Below, piece after piece: positions 33,656-42,804 of a stretch of 64,000 nt of DNA. Below the pieces are notes generated by a model that saw only the letters and a list, made by a program, of their open reading frames with translations, made no database searches and was not told where the DNA came from. Position numbers and translations under genes: made by a program. How positions within the stretch are numbered: position 1 is the stretch's first letter; every line of letters starts with the position of its first letter. Location: positions 62,001-126,000 of the forward strand of contig MFPR01000001.1 of assembly GCA_001784175.1 (NCBI GenBank), written 5' to 3'. This stretch comes from Candidatus Lindowbacteria bacterium RIFCSPLOWO2_12_FULL_62_27 (GTDB taxonomy: Bacteria > Lindowbacteria > 2-12-FULL-62-27).

Positions 33656-34372
33656 ATGAGCCGATCAACGAATCCCTCCCGGCGCGGCCGGGACGACGCG
33701 ATTACGCCGCTTTCGGGCGACGCTGCCCAGTATTATCTGTGCCAAGCGGGCCGAATCTTCGGCCCGATCGAACTCACCGCCATTGCGACTTGGATCGGCG
33801 AAAATCGGGTGACGCCGAGGGATTGGGTCTTCGTGCCGTCCCTCTGCGACTGGGCGCCGATTCTGGAAGTCCCGGAAATGGCCGGATGCTTTTACAACCC
33901 GTCCGACAAGCCGATCGGCCCGCCGCCGGGAATGCCGGTGGAGGCGTATCTCAAGTATTATCGCGCCCAGCAGGAGGCCGCACCGGAGGCGGAGGCGCCG
34001 CAACGGGTCGAAAAGCGCCAGTGGGTCCGTATCCCGCTCCACACCACGATGACGTTCCGGGAAATCAGGGACGGCGCGGCCAAACCCGCCGAGCGGCATC
34101 AGGCCTATACGGTAAACATTTCAGAAGGAGGACTCGCGTTTGAGTGGTCGGCTGCGATTGCGACAAAAACAGCCATCGAAGTGAGAGTCGACTTCTATCC
34201 AACGACACTCCGCGCCGATGCCGCGGTGGCGCACTGTGACCCCAAGGAGGCCGGCACGTATCAGATCGGCGCCGCGTTCAAGAATCTGCCGCAGACCGAA
34301 CGCGACAAGATCCGCCACTTCGTCCGGGCCTGCATCCGCACCGCCTCGAACGCCACACCGCCGCCTGTGTAA
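33656..34372 (+). CDS. GYF-like (DUF4339) plus PilZ domain protein
   Basis: This 238-aa protein has an N-terminal GYF_2-like domain (about residues 20-75; YYLCQAGRIFGPIELTAIATWIGENRV..DWVFVPSLCDWAP, split by a turn) followed by a PilZ domain (about 118-230). PilZ binds cyclic di-GMP through RxxxR and D/NxSxxG; here RQWVR and NISEGGLAF supply both. Such proteins link c-di-GMP to motility, export or polymer synthesis. The GYF part suggests a protein-binding module. The ATG at 33656 follows its promoter by 9 nt, with no ribosome site. It converges on aroB', 11 bp away. Confidence 0.8.
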   Translation: MSRSTNPSRRGRDDAITPLSGDAAQYYLCQAGRIFGPIELTAIATWIGENRVTPRDWVFVPSLCDWAPILEVPEMAGCFYNPSDKPIGPPPGMPVEAYLKYYRAQQEAAPEAEAPQRVEKRQWVRIPLHTTMTFREIRDGAAKPAERHQAYTVNISEGGLAFEWSAAIATKTAIEVRVDFYPTTLRADAAVAHCDPKEAGTYQIGAAFKNLPQTERDKIRHFVRACIRTASNATPPPV

Positions 34373-34383
34373 TCTTCCGGCGG

Positions 34384-35385
34384 CTATTTTTCGACGATTG
34401 TTTCCTTGACCTTCATCCCAAAGTGCCGGCCCGCCTCCTCGGTCAGCCCGAGGACCCGGTCGCCTTCCTTGACATCGACCACTGACTTTGGCCGGCCGCC
34501 TTCGAGCGTGAGCTTGATGGTTTCGGCGTTTTGCAGAACGAGGGCCACCGTCTCGCCTGCTTCCGTCCGGCCCTCGATCAGGAGCATCGGGCGGCGTTCG
34601 ATCTTGGCGCGGCCGACCACGGCGCGCTGGGTGCGGCCGTCGTGCCGGACGATCAGGACCTCGACGCCGGATTCGATTTCGGAAAGATATTTTGTTTTGC
34701 CGTCCGGGACCTTGCAGTAGGCGTGGAGGGCGCCGGCGTTGACGCGGAACGGCCGCGAGGCGACATACTCGCTCTCCTCGACCTCGGCATGCACGAGGAA
34801 AAATCCGGACGAGCTGTTGCCCACCAGCAGCCCCTCGCCCATCGACATCTTCGTGCAGGTGTCGACGCAGACCCGGTCGCCCATCCCGAGCTGCCGGACC
34901 TTGGTCAGGGTCACCGGCACGAGCCGGACCGGCTCCTCCATGGCCCGGAGCGCCTCGGCGACGGCGCGCACGTTTTTCGCGTCGCCGTTACGCAGCACGA
35001 CGCCGCGAACGCCCTTTTCGAGTATGCCCGCCGCCAGGCGCGCCTCCTCGGCGTTCGATACGTAGGTGTACAATGCGTCGGACTGAGCCACGAGATTTTC
35101 GAGCGGGATGATCGTCCAGTCCTTTGTGTCGACGATGACGTTGCGGTGGGCGGCCAGCCCCGCGGCCCGGACCTCGTCGCCCTTGCTCCGGATCTCGACG
35201 ATCACGGCCTGCTCGCCGAGCTTGACGTCGCCGTCCGGCGCCACGATCTTGATCTTGCCGAGCTTGCGAATCGTTTCGGCCTGGCCGGCCTGCAGGAGCA
35301 GGAGCGCGTCAACGCCGGCCTCCAAGCAGGCGGCCACCAGCGGCTTGTCCGGCCGGTCAATCTGGACCCACAGCTCTTTTTTCAT
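34384..35385 (-). CDS. aroB': 3-dehydroquinate synthase II (archaeal type)
   Basis: This enzyme makes 3-dehydroquinate by NAD-dependent oxidative deamination and cyclisation of 2-amino-3,7-dideoxy-D-threo-hept-6-ulosonate, the alternative entry into the shikimate pathway first described in Methanocaldococcus. The 333-aa protein has KELWVQIDRPDKP, the internal IPLENLVAQ, VCVDTCTKMSMGEGLLVGNSSSGFFLVHAE and PFRVNAGALHAY, all diagnostic. It is unrelated to bacterial AroB. The enzyme for the preceding step is encoded 1 bp upstream, so the two form an operon. Confidence 0.93.
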   Translation of the reverse strand: MKKELWVQIDRPDKPLVAACLEAGVDALLLLQAGQAETIRKLGKIKIVAPDGDVKLGEQAVIVEIRSKGDEVRAAGLAAHRNVIVDTKDWTIIPLENLVAQSDALYTYVSNAEEARLAAGILEKGVRGVVLRNGDAKNVRAVAEALRAMEEPVRLVPVTLTKVRQLGMGDRVCVDTCTKMSMGEGLLVGNSSSGFFLVHAEVEESEYVASRPFRVNAGALHAYCKVPDGKTKYLSEIESGVEVLIVRHDGRTQRAVVGRAKIERRPMLLIEGRTEAGETVALVLQNAETIKLTLEGGRPKSVVDVKEGDRVLGLTEEAGRHFGMKVKETIVEK

Positions 35386-35386
35386 T

Positions 35387-36190
35387 CTACTTGCCGCGCA
35401 GACTCTTCTCGGCCTCTTTCACCGACTTTTTGTCATGGACGATCGCGGAAATCGCACGGATCATCTTGACCGGGTCCTTGTGCTGGAACACGTTCCGCCC
35501 GATCGAGGCCCCGCGCGCGCCGGCCTGCATCGCGCCGTGCATCATTTCCAGAACCTCCGTGTCCGTCTCCATCTTCTCGCCGCCCGCAATCAGCACCGGA
35601 ATCGGACAGCCCTGGACCACCTTGCGGAACGTCTCGACACTGCCGGTGTACTGCACCTTCACGATGTCCGCGCCCATCTCGGCGGCCACCCGCGCCGCGT
35701 GCGACACGATCAGCGGGTCGTACGCGTCCTTCACTTTCTCTCCGCGCGTGTACATCATCGCCAGAAGCGGCATGCCCCAGGCTCGGGCCTGGGCCGACAC
35801 CTGGCCGAGTTGCTCCAGCATCTGCGGCTCTTCGTCGGCCGCCAGATTGATGTGGACCGACACGCCGTCCGCCCCGCGCCGGATGGCCTCCTCGACAGTG
35901 CAGACCATGACTTTGTAGTTGGGGGTGGGCGACAACGACGTCGAGGCCGACATGTGAATGATGAGCCCCACGTCCCGCCCGCCGCCACGGTAGCCGGATT
36001 CGACGATGCCCTTGTGCAACAGAACCGCGTCCGCGCCTCCTTCGACGCATTTCGACACGGTGTCCTTCATGTTCTCGAGACCCTTGATCGGACCGAGGGT
36101 CAGCCCATGGTCCATCGGAATGACCACGCAGTTGCCGGTCCGCCGATTCATGATCCGCTCCATCCGGATGGCCTTGCCGATCAGCAGCAT
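35387..36190 (-). CDS. aroA': 2-amino-3,7-dideoxy-D-threo-hept-6-ulosonate synthase
   Basis: This class I aldolase-fold enzyme condenses L-aspartate semialdehyde with a 6-deoxy-5-ketofructose phosphate to give the C7 precursor of 3-dehydroquinate. The 267-aa protein matches the family: [11 protein letters not shown] (Asp27), MMYTRG (Tyr147), the Schiff-base Lys178 in [10 protein letters not shown], and [10 protein letters not shown] near the end. A strong ribosome site (AGGAGG, 7 nt spacing) precedes ATG 36190. It is the first gene of the aroA'-aroB' operon. The 137-bp region between it and the transposase gene holds only its leader and one repeat copy. Confidence 0.93.
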   Translation of the reverse strand: MLLIGKAIRMERIMNRRTGNCVVIPMDHGLTLGPIKGLENMKDTVSKCVEGGADAVLLHKGIVESGYRGGGRDVGLIIHMSASTSLSPTPNYKVMVCTVEEAIRRGADGVSVHINLAADEEPQMLEQLGQVSAQARAWGMPLLAMMYTRGEKVKDAYDPLIVSHAARVAAEMGADIVKVQYTGSVETFRKVVQGCPIPVLIAGGEKMETDTEVLEMMHGAMQAGARGASIGRNVFQHKDPVKMIRAISAIVHDKKSVKEAEKSLRGK

Positions 36191-36293
36191 GTTCTTGTCC
36201 TCCTGACGCCAATGTGACCCAACGCCACGCGCAAACCCTGATTTTTCAACATCGGCATGGGAAAGTCAACAAACGAGGATGGGACCAAAGGAT

Positions 36294-36319
36294 GGGGCCG
36301 CTCTTGACTTTTTGACTTT
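36294..36319. repeat. Inverted repeat, left copy of the transposase unit
   Basis: The 26 bases starting GGGGCCGCTCTTGAC and ending TTTTTGACTTT lie 8 bp beyond the 3' end of the transposase gene. They are the exact reverse complement of 37290-37315 on the other side. The inner 23 bases equal the solo copy at 30329. Confidence 0.85.
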
Positions 36320-36327
36320 TGGGCTTT

Positions 36328-37269
36328 TCATGACTCCAGAAGCGCCAAAACCTCTTGTTCCATTGCCGGATATTTCCGACTCAGAAGGTGGAACCGGCGG
36401 TAACAACGGGTGACGCCGGATGGACTGATCTTCAGAAAAGATGCGATCTTGGAAGGTTTGATTTCGCAAAAATGCATCGCGGCGTATACGATTTTACTCC
36501 GAATATCCGATATCTCACGTGGCCGGTGCATGGCTGTAATCTGCGCAACGAAAATTCCACTGGCCTTGCAAATTCGCCGGCAGATTTCATCCAACGATCT
36601 TCTCACGATACCCTTGTGAATCACCCTTCGGCGTGGTTCATGTTCATGCTTGATGGCACGCATAAAATCCGGCTCTCCCAATACGGGGTATCGTTCCGAC
36701 GGATACATCCCGCGCTCGAACCGCCTGGCATCTTTTGAGCCATCATGCTCCAAATGAAACCGGATGAAACTCCGCGTGTCACGAAACTGGGCCTTGATCA
36801 GACCCGTCGTCAAAAAGGCATGCCTCCGACCGTGTACATAATCTCGATAACTGCTCCACCTCCATTTTTCAGGCCTGCTGACAAGGCCCGCACGCACCGG
36901 ATTCATGTGGATGTAGCGCATCAGTTCCAATAGATAAGCTTCCTTTTGGCATAATATGGCCCGGTATCGGCCCTGAAACACATGCCCGACTTTGTGATAC
37001 TTCCGGTTAAAGTACTGCGCGTACCTCGTCAAAAGCGATCTCATGATCGTCGACAAAGGGACATGCCCGACCTCGATGATCAGATGGAAGTGGTTCGGCA
37101 TCAGGCAAAATGCATATACGCGAAAGGCGTATCGTTTCTGCACGAGGACGATCGATTCGAGGAAGTACTGATAGTCCCGGGACTCAAGAAATAGTGGTTC
37201 CCGTCGGTTCCCGCGATTGAGAGCATGGTAACACGCTCCGGGGAAATGGATCCGGTGTTTTCTGGGCAT
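36328..37269 (-). mobile_element. REP-associated tyrosine transposase (RAYT, TnpA_REP)
   Basis: This 313-aa IS200-like Y1 transposase of the RAYT group is a single-strand DNA nuclease that acts on REP palindromes. HUH motif NHFHLI holds His60 and His62, and the catalytic tyrosine lies in the helix RYIHMNPVRAGLV (Tyr119). GHVFQGRYRAIL and WSSYRDY are standard. Unlike short RAYTs it has a C-terminal extension of about 100 residues ending in a DnaA-like helix-turn-helix (IASFLKISPSGVTRCYRR). The gene looks intact. It is bounded by a perfect 26-bp inverted repeat. Confidence 0.92.
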
Positions 37270-37289
37270 AGAAAGAGAATAGTTGCAAC

Positions 37290-37315
37290 AAAGTCAAAAA
37301 GTCAAGAGCGGCCCC
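37290..37315. repeat. Inverted repeat, right copy of the transposase unit
   Basis: This is the exact reverse complement of 36294-36319, located 20 bp upstream of the transposase start codon. The short gap to the degraded gene at 37332 contains a T-rich tract only. Confidence 0.85.
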
Positions 37316-37331
37316 TTTTTCCTTTTTTTCT

Positions 37332-40116
37332 TTACTGCCACCGCTTGGCGGGGCGCGTGAGGGGGCTGTTCTTCGCGATGTACCGGGTCACCGCCTCTCG
37401 GATGGAAACGCCGGTTGAATGTCTGGATGCGGCCATGGACAACGCCGTGTAGTTTGCCCGATCCGCCACATAATCGCTTGCCGCGAGTGTATAGGTTCGG
37501 TCCATCGGAATGACCTCGTCGCGTTCGCCGGTGAGCGTTACGGCCGGCGAATCGGAAGCTGTGGTGGACGCGTGGACCTTGATCTGCAGTCCCGAAACGT
37601 AGAGTGAACCGGTTCGGCTGGGCGGCTTCCTGAAAGAGGGCGGCGAGATCAGCGTCGGTCATTCGGAGAAGGACGAGTTCGTCGTCGTAGGGCAGCGCGT
37701 ATTCGATCATCCCAGCCGAAATGCCGCCCTTCGGAAAATTTCCGCACAGGCCGCTTGGGTTATAGATCCCGATGTCAGCGCCGGTGGCGGCGCGCGCCGC
37801 GTCGGCGACGACGTTGCCGACGCCGCCCTCATCCCACGGCGCCACCCATAGAAGGTTGTCACGGGTTTTTCCAACGTTTTTCCTCTCGTTGGATTCACGA
37901 AGGGCGTCGTATTGGACGAAAAGAGGCGATGGTCCGCCCTCATGCAACTGCAATTTCAGAACACCTTCGGGGTCGAACGCCAAAAACGTGTAGCTCCGAC
38001 GGCCGGGCGTGGGAACGTAGGTCCACGTCCCTCCGTAGGGCGAGAGTGGGAGCCGCGTCAGGTTCAATTTCCGGAGAAGCTCCGGCAACGGGGGCGGCTG
38101 GTCGGGTTCGACATGCTCGCGAACGTTCCTCAACCACTTGACAGACTCACGTGCCCGCGGGTCTTGAATTCGGTCATCTCGTATATCCCCGTGCATCTCA
38201 ACCCGCCCTTCGGCAAAATCTCCGACAACGCCATTCGCCACTCGCGCGATCCGCACGATGTCCGGACACGTCGAGCCGGACGGAAGCTCCGTGAACCAGA
38301 CGTCCTTGTCAGACGCATGCGTTTCAAATTTGAGCTCGGCGCGGGATTCCCATCGGACGATGACAACGCAGCGTTCACCGGCGGCAATTCCTTCGCCGGC
38401 AATGAGGAGTGACCCTCGTTTGAGTTCGACGGTATCACTCAGTCGATACGGCCTTGAGATGAATCTGGCGTCCCGAATGACCGGCGCCGGAGGCTTGCTC
38501 AGAATCTCAAAAGACTCCCCACGATCCACCTCCAGATGCCAGACATCCCCCTGCAGGTGGGCGCATGGGAGTGTGACGTAGCCGATCGGCCAGTTTGACG
38601 GGATTCGCCAAAGGCCGGGTGTATTCTGGTCAGCAGCAGAAGGTCCGCGTTCGGCAACCCAAGGAATGATCGTCCCGTCCGGGAATTCGGCCAGCAGCCG
38701 GTAGGCGTCGGCCGGAGCGCCCGCCGTGATCTCCTTCAGCTCGCCATGCAGACCCTTACGCTCCCGTACGTGTACTGAAGCGTACGGGTCGGGAAGGTAG
38801 TATCCGTCGACGATGCAGAGATCAGCGGGTTCCGAGGCCAGACCGCGTTGAACCACCTTCAGCGTCGCCCGGCCCTCCTGCGCATCCTTCGGGACGCACA
38901 CGGCCAGGCCTGCTTCGTAGTCCCGGCTCTTGGCGGGCGCCAGAAACCACTCGAGCTGCCAGCTTCTTCCACCCTGCTCCAGAATCAGTTTAATATCGGG
39001 ATCATACTGATTTTTACCATACCGGATGAGTTGCCGGGCCTGCACGATCATCCACCAGCCATGTGCCGTCAGGCGCGGCAGGTCAGTGATGAGAGGCGGA
39101 ACCTCGCGCGAAACGATGCGGATCGGAATGACGCCGGTGTCCACATGAAGTTTCGCAGGACCATATTCCAGATCATGTGGAAGGAAGACATAATGTCTCA
39201 CCCATGTCATGTTCTGTTTGAAATCGCCAATCGCGTGATCGCTGCCGATCTCAACATCGTCGAATTTCTTCGCGCCTTGTTCAATCCACACGTATTCCCA
39301 CGAAAACGACCGTTTCAACTTCATCCCTGGTCGGCGGACGACCAGCGTCTGTCCCGGCATTCCCTCGGCCGCGTCGATGCTCCATGCGGTCACGCGCGGT
39401 TCGAGATCGTACCGGTACCAGTATAACTGCTTGCCCGCATCCTTCATTCTGCGCCATAAATCCTCAAGTACCGGGTCGGCAGAGGTTGGAGACGCCGGAT
39501 CACGGGGTGTATCCCGGAGAGGTGCGGTCCTGCCGACGTAGGCTAGTGGAAACGCGCACAGACGATAAAAATCCGGGTATGCATGGAAGACCGCATCCGG
39601 ATTTCTGTTGAATTGCTGAATCAGTCAGCGGGCGGGATCGGCCAGTGGCCGTTCGAGCGCCTCGTCAATAATGAACTGTATCATTAGCCGCCGCGTCTCA
39701 TTCAAGGCGACCTCACCACGATGCAGCGACTGGTCAGCCAGTTCGAACTCTCCGAGGCTCATCAGCAGGTACGTCAGATCGATCCAACCATCGAGCGAGG
39801 GCGGCATGCCTGCCAGACGCGAGAGGTCGACGGTTGAATCGCCCGGCTCAATGGTGGCCGCCGTCTGATAGGCCCAGACACGGCTGGACATTCGGGTGAC
39901 CATCGCGGCGCCGGTTGCAGTGTCCTTTTCCACCGATTCCAAAAGAACGTCGTACCTCACGGCCGCTTCTTTCAGACGCCGCCGGGCCTCCTCTCTCTGG
40001 CGACTGGCGCGGTCCGCATAAGAAGTCATGTGTGCTGGTTCCTTCCATGCGGCGACTTCGAGCGCGTTCAGAGCGACACAAATCGCCGCCACCAGCACGA
40101 ACGCCCGACAGCACAT
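37332..40116 (-). pseudogene. Degraded gene for a large secreted protein with 5'-nucleotidase C-terminal domain
   Basis: One continuous protein can be traced from ATG 40116 (signal peptide MCCRAFVLVAAICVALNA) to TAA 37332, broken twice. A TGA at 39625-39627 interrupts it in frame after ERPLADPAR, and the same frame then continues LIQQFNRNPDAVFHAYPDF without a good start until ATG 39447. Near 37620-37622 an extra C in a CCC run shifts the frame. In the other frame the sequence continues RTGSLYVSGLQIKV, then YTLAASDYVADRANYTAL, as a 5'-nucleotidase C-terminal domain should. That domain (GNVVADAARAATGADIGIYN) is present, but no metallophosphoesterase domain is seen. Two separate genes plus one frameshift is an alternative reading. 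Confidence 0.65.
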
Positions 40117-40127
40117 GGACGCGCGAA

Positions 40128-41666
40128 TCAGTGCTCCTGAAGCGATCGCGGCGGGCACGGCGTGAGGCCGAGCGCGTCCCGGACCTGGCACACGATCCCG
40201 CGCCACTTCGCGCTCAGCACACGCCAGTCGGACGGGTCCATGACGCTCTCGCGGGTCTGCAGGCAGAACACCGGCACGTTCTCGTCGCCGTACCGCGGGT
40301 GCCCCAGCACGAGGTCCTCCCACGGCACGCCACTCGTCACCACAAACTCGGCGCTCGATTTCGACTCCGACAGCGATAGCGCAGGCCCGCGCCATTCGAG
40401 GCGGCCGTCCGCCAGCGTGTACCGGCCGGCCCGCAGCGTGCCCGGACTTCGGAAAATTCCCTTGCGGTTGTTGCACACGATGATGTTCGATCCCTCGATG
40501 TCGGTAAGCGATTCGTTGTATCGCCGGATATCCTCCGGCGGAAGGTCCAAGCCCATGAATTCGGCGACATGAAAAAACGGCAGCGGCACGATGCCCTGCA
40601 TCGCCTCGAAATCCGCCATGTACTGCGACTCGCCCACCAGGCGCGCGTTGATCTCGCTCACGTACACCGCGTCCGGCCGGCCCTGGCGGTCGACCGTGGT
40701 GAGGAAATCGATCCCGAAGTTCCCGCGATAGCAGTTGTGGCCCATCCAGCGCCCGACCCGGACCATGATCTCAAGGACCTGCCGGCGAAGCTCCGGCGGC
40801 ATGCCTCGGAGCGAGAAATCGGAGCCGCTGTACTGCGTGGCGCTCGTGGTCACGGCCGGATCGCCCACGATCTGGATGCAGGGCGGCGACAGCACAATCT
40901 CGCCGTTGCACACGGCCGCCGTGCAGTTGAAACTCGGGCCGGACAAGAATCTCGTGATCTTGACCTGCGTATGCGCGAAGGCCGCGCCGAGACTGCGCCG
41001 CTTGCCCTCCATCATCCGCATAAAATCCTCGTCGGTCCGGATGATGTGCGTGCCCTGGCCCGCAGCCGACAGCGGCACCTGCACCACAAACGCGCCGCCG
41101 TACTTGTCGGCCAGCTCCCGGTACTCGATCTGGCCGAAAAATCCTAGCGAGCTTTCCGGCGGGATCGGAATGCCGAGCTGTTCGGCCCGCCAGGCCAGCC
41201 GTGCCTTGTAATCGAAATAATTCTGCACAATGACGGGATTTTGAAGCAGATGGACCTTGCGACCCTTCCGGAACAGAAACTCCTGCAAATCGAGCGTTGT
41301 GCTGAACGCCACGAAATGGATTTCGCCCGCCGCCGCGCGCTCCGCCAGCGCTTTCGATATCTCATCGCCGTGGTCCTTGCAGAAGTAGTGGTCGAAGGAG
41401 TCGCTCGAGCCTGGCCGGACCCGCTTGTATTTCTCGTACGAAAACACCTGCGCGCCCCAGCCCTTCTCAATTCCCTCCCGGATGTCGTCGCCGTAATCGT
41501 CGCAGAGGACCATCGACACCTTCAGAAAATGCGAGAGCATGTGCGCGTCCGCGCCCGACCCGCCGTAATAGACGAAGCGTTTGTCCCGAAACCATCCCCG
41601 CCGCGCGGCCTCCTCCTGCAATGCGCTCAGGCTCTCCAGCGGCGAGCGGCGGATCGCGGGCGACAT
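40128..41666 (-). CDS. ATP-grasp ligase-like protein
   Basis: This 512-aa protein has ATP-grasp features. The N-terminal Rossmann-like part contains FVYYGGSGADAHML. A central ATP-binding region has GGAFVVQVPLSAAGQGTHII (the lysine-loop position), and a C-terminal metal site lies in YRGNFGIDFLTT..VYVSEINARLVGESQ (the conserved Glu and Asn of ATP-grasp). Such enzymes join a carboxylate to an amine, thiol or phosphate with ATP. It starts 1 bp after the acyltransferase-like gene stop, so the two are translationally coupled and likely act on one small molecule. Substrates are unknown. Confidence 0.72.
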   Translation of the reverse strand: MSPAIRRSPLESLSALQEEAARRGWFRDKRFVYYGGSGADAHMLSHFLKVSMVLCDDYGDDIREGIEKGWGAQVFSYEKYKRVRPGSSDSFDHYFCKDHGDEISKALAERAAAGEIHFVAFSTTLDLQEFLFRKGRKVHLLQNPVIVQNYFDYKARLAWRAEQLGIPIPPESSLGFFGQIEYRELADKYGGAFVVQVPLSAAGQGTHIIRTDEDFMRMMEGKRRSLGAAFAHTQVKITRFLSGPSFNCTAAVCNGEIVLSPPCIQIVGDPAVTTSATQYSGSDFSLRGMPPELRRQVLEIMVRVGRWMGHNCYRGNFGIDFLTTVDRQGRPDAVYVSEINARLVGESQYMADFEAMQGIVPLPFFHVAEFMGLDLPPEDIRRYNESLTDIEGSNIIVCNNRKGIFRSPGTLRAGRYTLADGRLEWRGPALSLSESKSSAEFVVTSGVPWEDLVLGHPRYGDENVPVFCLQTRESVMDPSDWRVLSAKWRGIVCQVRDALGLTPCPPRSLQEH

Positions 41667-41667
41667 C

Positions 41668-42711
41668 TCAGCCCCTCAGCCGGTAGGTCCGGCCGCGGCT
41701 GCGCGCGGGATTGCCCCGGATGACCCGAAGCGCGAGCCGGCGCGTGTCGAAGATCGCCGTGGCGAGCGTCGCGTGTTCGTTGCGGGGTTCGGGGATGCAG
41801 AAGAAGCAGAAAGGCGCGCCGTCCCGTGACCCCAGCAGGCGGCGAATGTCGCGCGCGCCAAATCTCGGATGCCGCGCGATGTAGTCCCGGCCCATCCCGT
41901 ACCGCGTCAGCGTCCACTGCATGTGGCCCGGACTTTCCATGTCGATCAGGTCCGGATGCAAATAGTGGTTGGTGTGCAGGAAAACCCCCCGGGGCCGGCT
42001 GAACGCCACGCGCTTCGCCGACGTCTCGATGTTCACAAACTGCCCGTACCGGAAGAGATTGATGCTCTGCCCGAACGACCGGTAATGCGCCCGCGCGATG
42101 TGGATGGCCGTCTTGAAGTCCGGCGCGTCCAGGATGGCCCGCGTGATGAACGTCCGCGGGATGCCCACCCGCCGGTCGCGCGGCGAGAGATAGTTGATCG
42201 CGTGAAAAATCCCATGCGAATTCAGCCCGACGCTCATCCCCGGCAGATACCCGAAATACGCCAGCGCCAGAAACCCGCCGCCGGTCGGATACCGCGCCCG
42301 CAGCACATACACGTCGTTCTGCCCCGACGTCCAGTCCTCGTTGTGCCCCACGACGTAGTGAGAATTGCACGGAACCGCCACGGTCGAACAATTGTCCGAC
42401 CCGCGCGTGTACGGCGCGTCGATCTCAAGCAGTTCAATGTAGTTCAGCGCATAGATGTCGCGGAACGGCACGCCCGCCCCCTGCGCCACGCCGTCCAGCT
42501 CCTCCACATACCTCGGAAACGCCCGCGCGCTCCTTGCCAGCGACTCGTCCAGCGCCTCCTGCACCGTCCCGATCCGGCCGGTCCAGTGCGTCGCGAGCTG
42601 CGCGTTGTTGTGCCGGACATAATGGCGGATCTCCCGCCGGAACGCGCGGCCGATCGCAAGGCCGATGTCATAATTGAATCCGGAAACTTCAAATTCGATC
42701 AAAGATCCCAT
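41668..42711 (-). CDS. C45 / acyl-CoA:6-APA acyltransferase family Ntn-hydrolase
   Basis: This 347-aa protein belongs to the penicillin acyltransferase-like Ntn-hydrolases, which self-cleave to expose an N-terminal Cys. GSDNCSTVAV places the nucleophile at Cys108, next to the family pattern VVGHNEDW (the conserved N-x-D-W) and a LPGMSVGLNSHGI block. Members hydrolyse or transfer acyl groups on small amides and peptides. There is no signal peptide, so it acts in the cytoplasm. It is the first gene of a two-gene operon with an ATP-grasp ligase, a make-and-modify pairing that hints at an undescribed peptide-like metabolite. Confidence 0.82.
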   Translation of the reverse strand: MGSLIEFEVSGFNYDIGLAIGRAFRREIRHYVRHNNAQLATHWTGRIGTVQEALDESLARSARAFPRYVEELDGVAQGAGVPFRDIYALNYIELLEIDAPYTRGSDNCSTVAVPCNSHYVVGHNEDWTSGQNDVYVLRARYPTGGGFLALAYFGYLPGMSVGLNSHGIFHAINYLSPRDRRVGIPRTFITRAILDAPDFKTAIHIARAHYRSFGQSINLFRYGQFVNIETSAKRVAFSRPRGVFLHTNHYLHPDLIDMESPGHMQWTLTRYGMGRDYIARHPRFGARDIRRLLGSRDGAPFCFFCIPEPRNEHATLATAIFDTRRLALRVIRGNPARSRGRTYRLRG

Positions 42712-42720
42712 GAGCGCGAA

Positions 42721-42749
42721 ACACTACCCTGCGTCCGCCGCTTTGTCCA
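42721..42749 (-). promoter_or_regulatory. Promoter of the acyltransferase/ATP-grasp operon
   Basis: On the minus strand, TGGACA (42749-42744), a 17-bp spacer and TAGTGT (42726-42721) end 9 nt before ATG 42711. It has the same geometry as the other leaderless-type promoters. The rest of the 93-bp divergent gap shows TTGATA (42767) facing the other way, with no convincing -10. Confidence 0.5.
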
Positions 42750-42804
42750 GTTTTCCCGCATCCAATTGATACTGCCTCCGGAACCTGATACCTGTTGTCT
42801 GTCA

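Noticed and set aside
39625-39627. TGA as a selenocysteine codon joining the two halves of the degraded gene
   Set aside because: No SECIS-like hairpin was evident after the TGA, no redox motif surrounds it, and a second lesion (frameshift) exists in the same gene.
42767-42796. A promoter facing the LolD-like gene (TTGATA with TACCTG)
   Set aside because: The spacer would be 16 bp and the -10 matches poorly. It is too weak to list.
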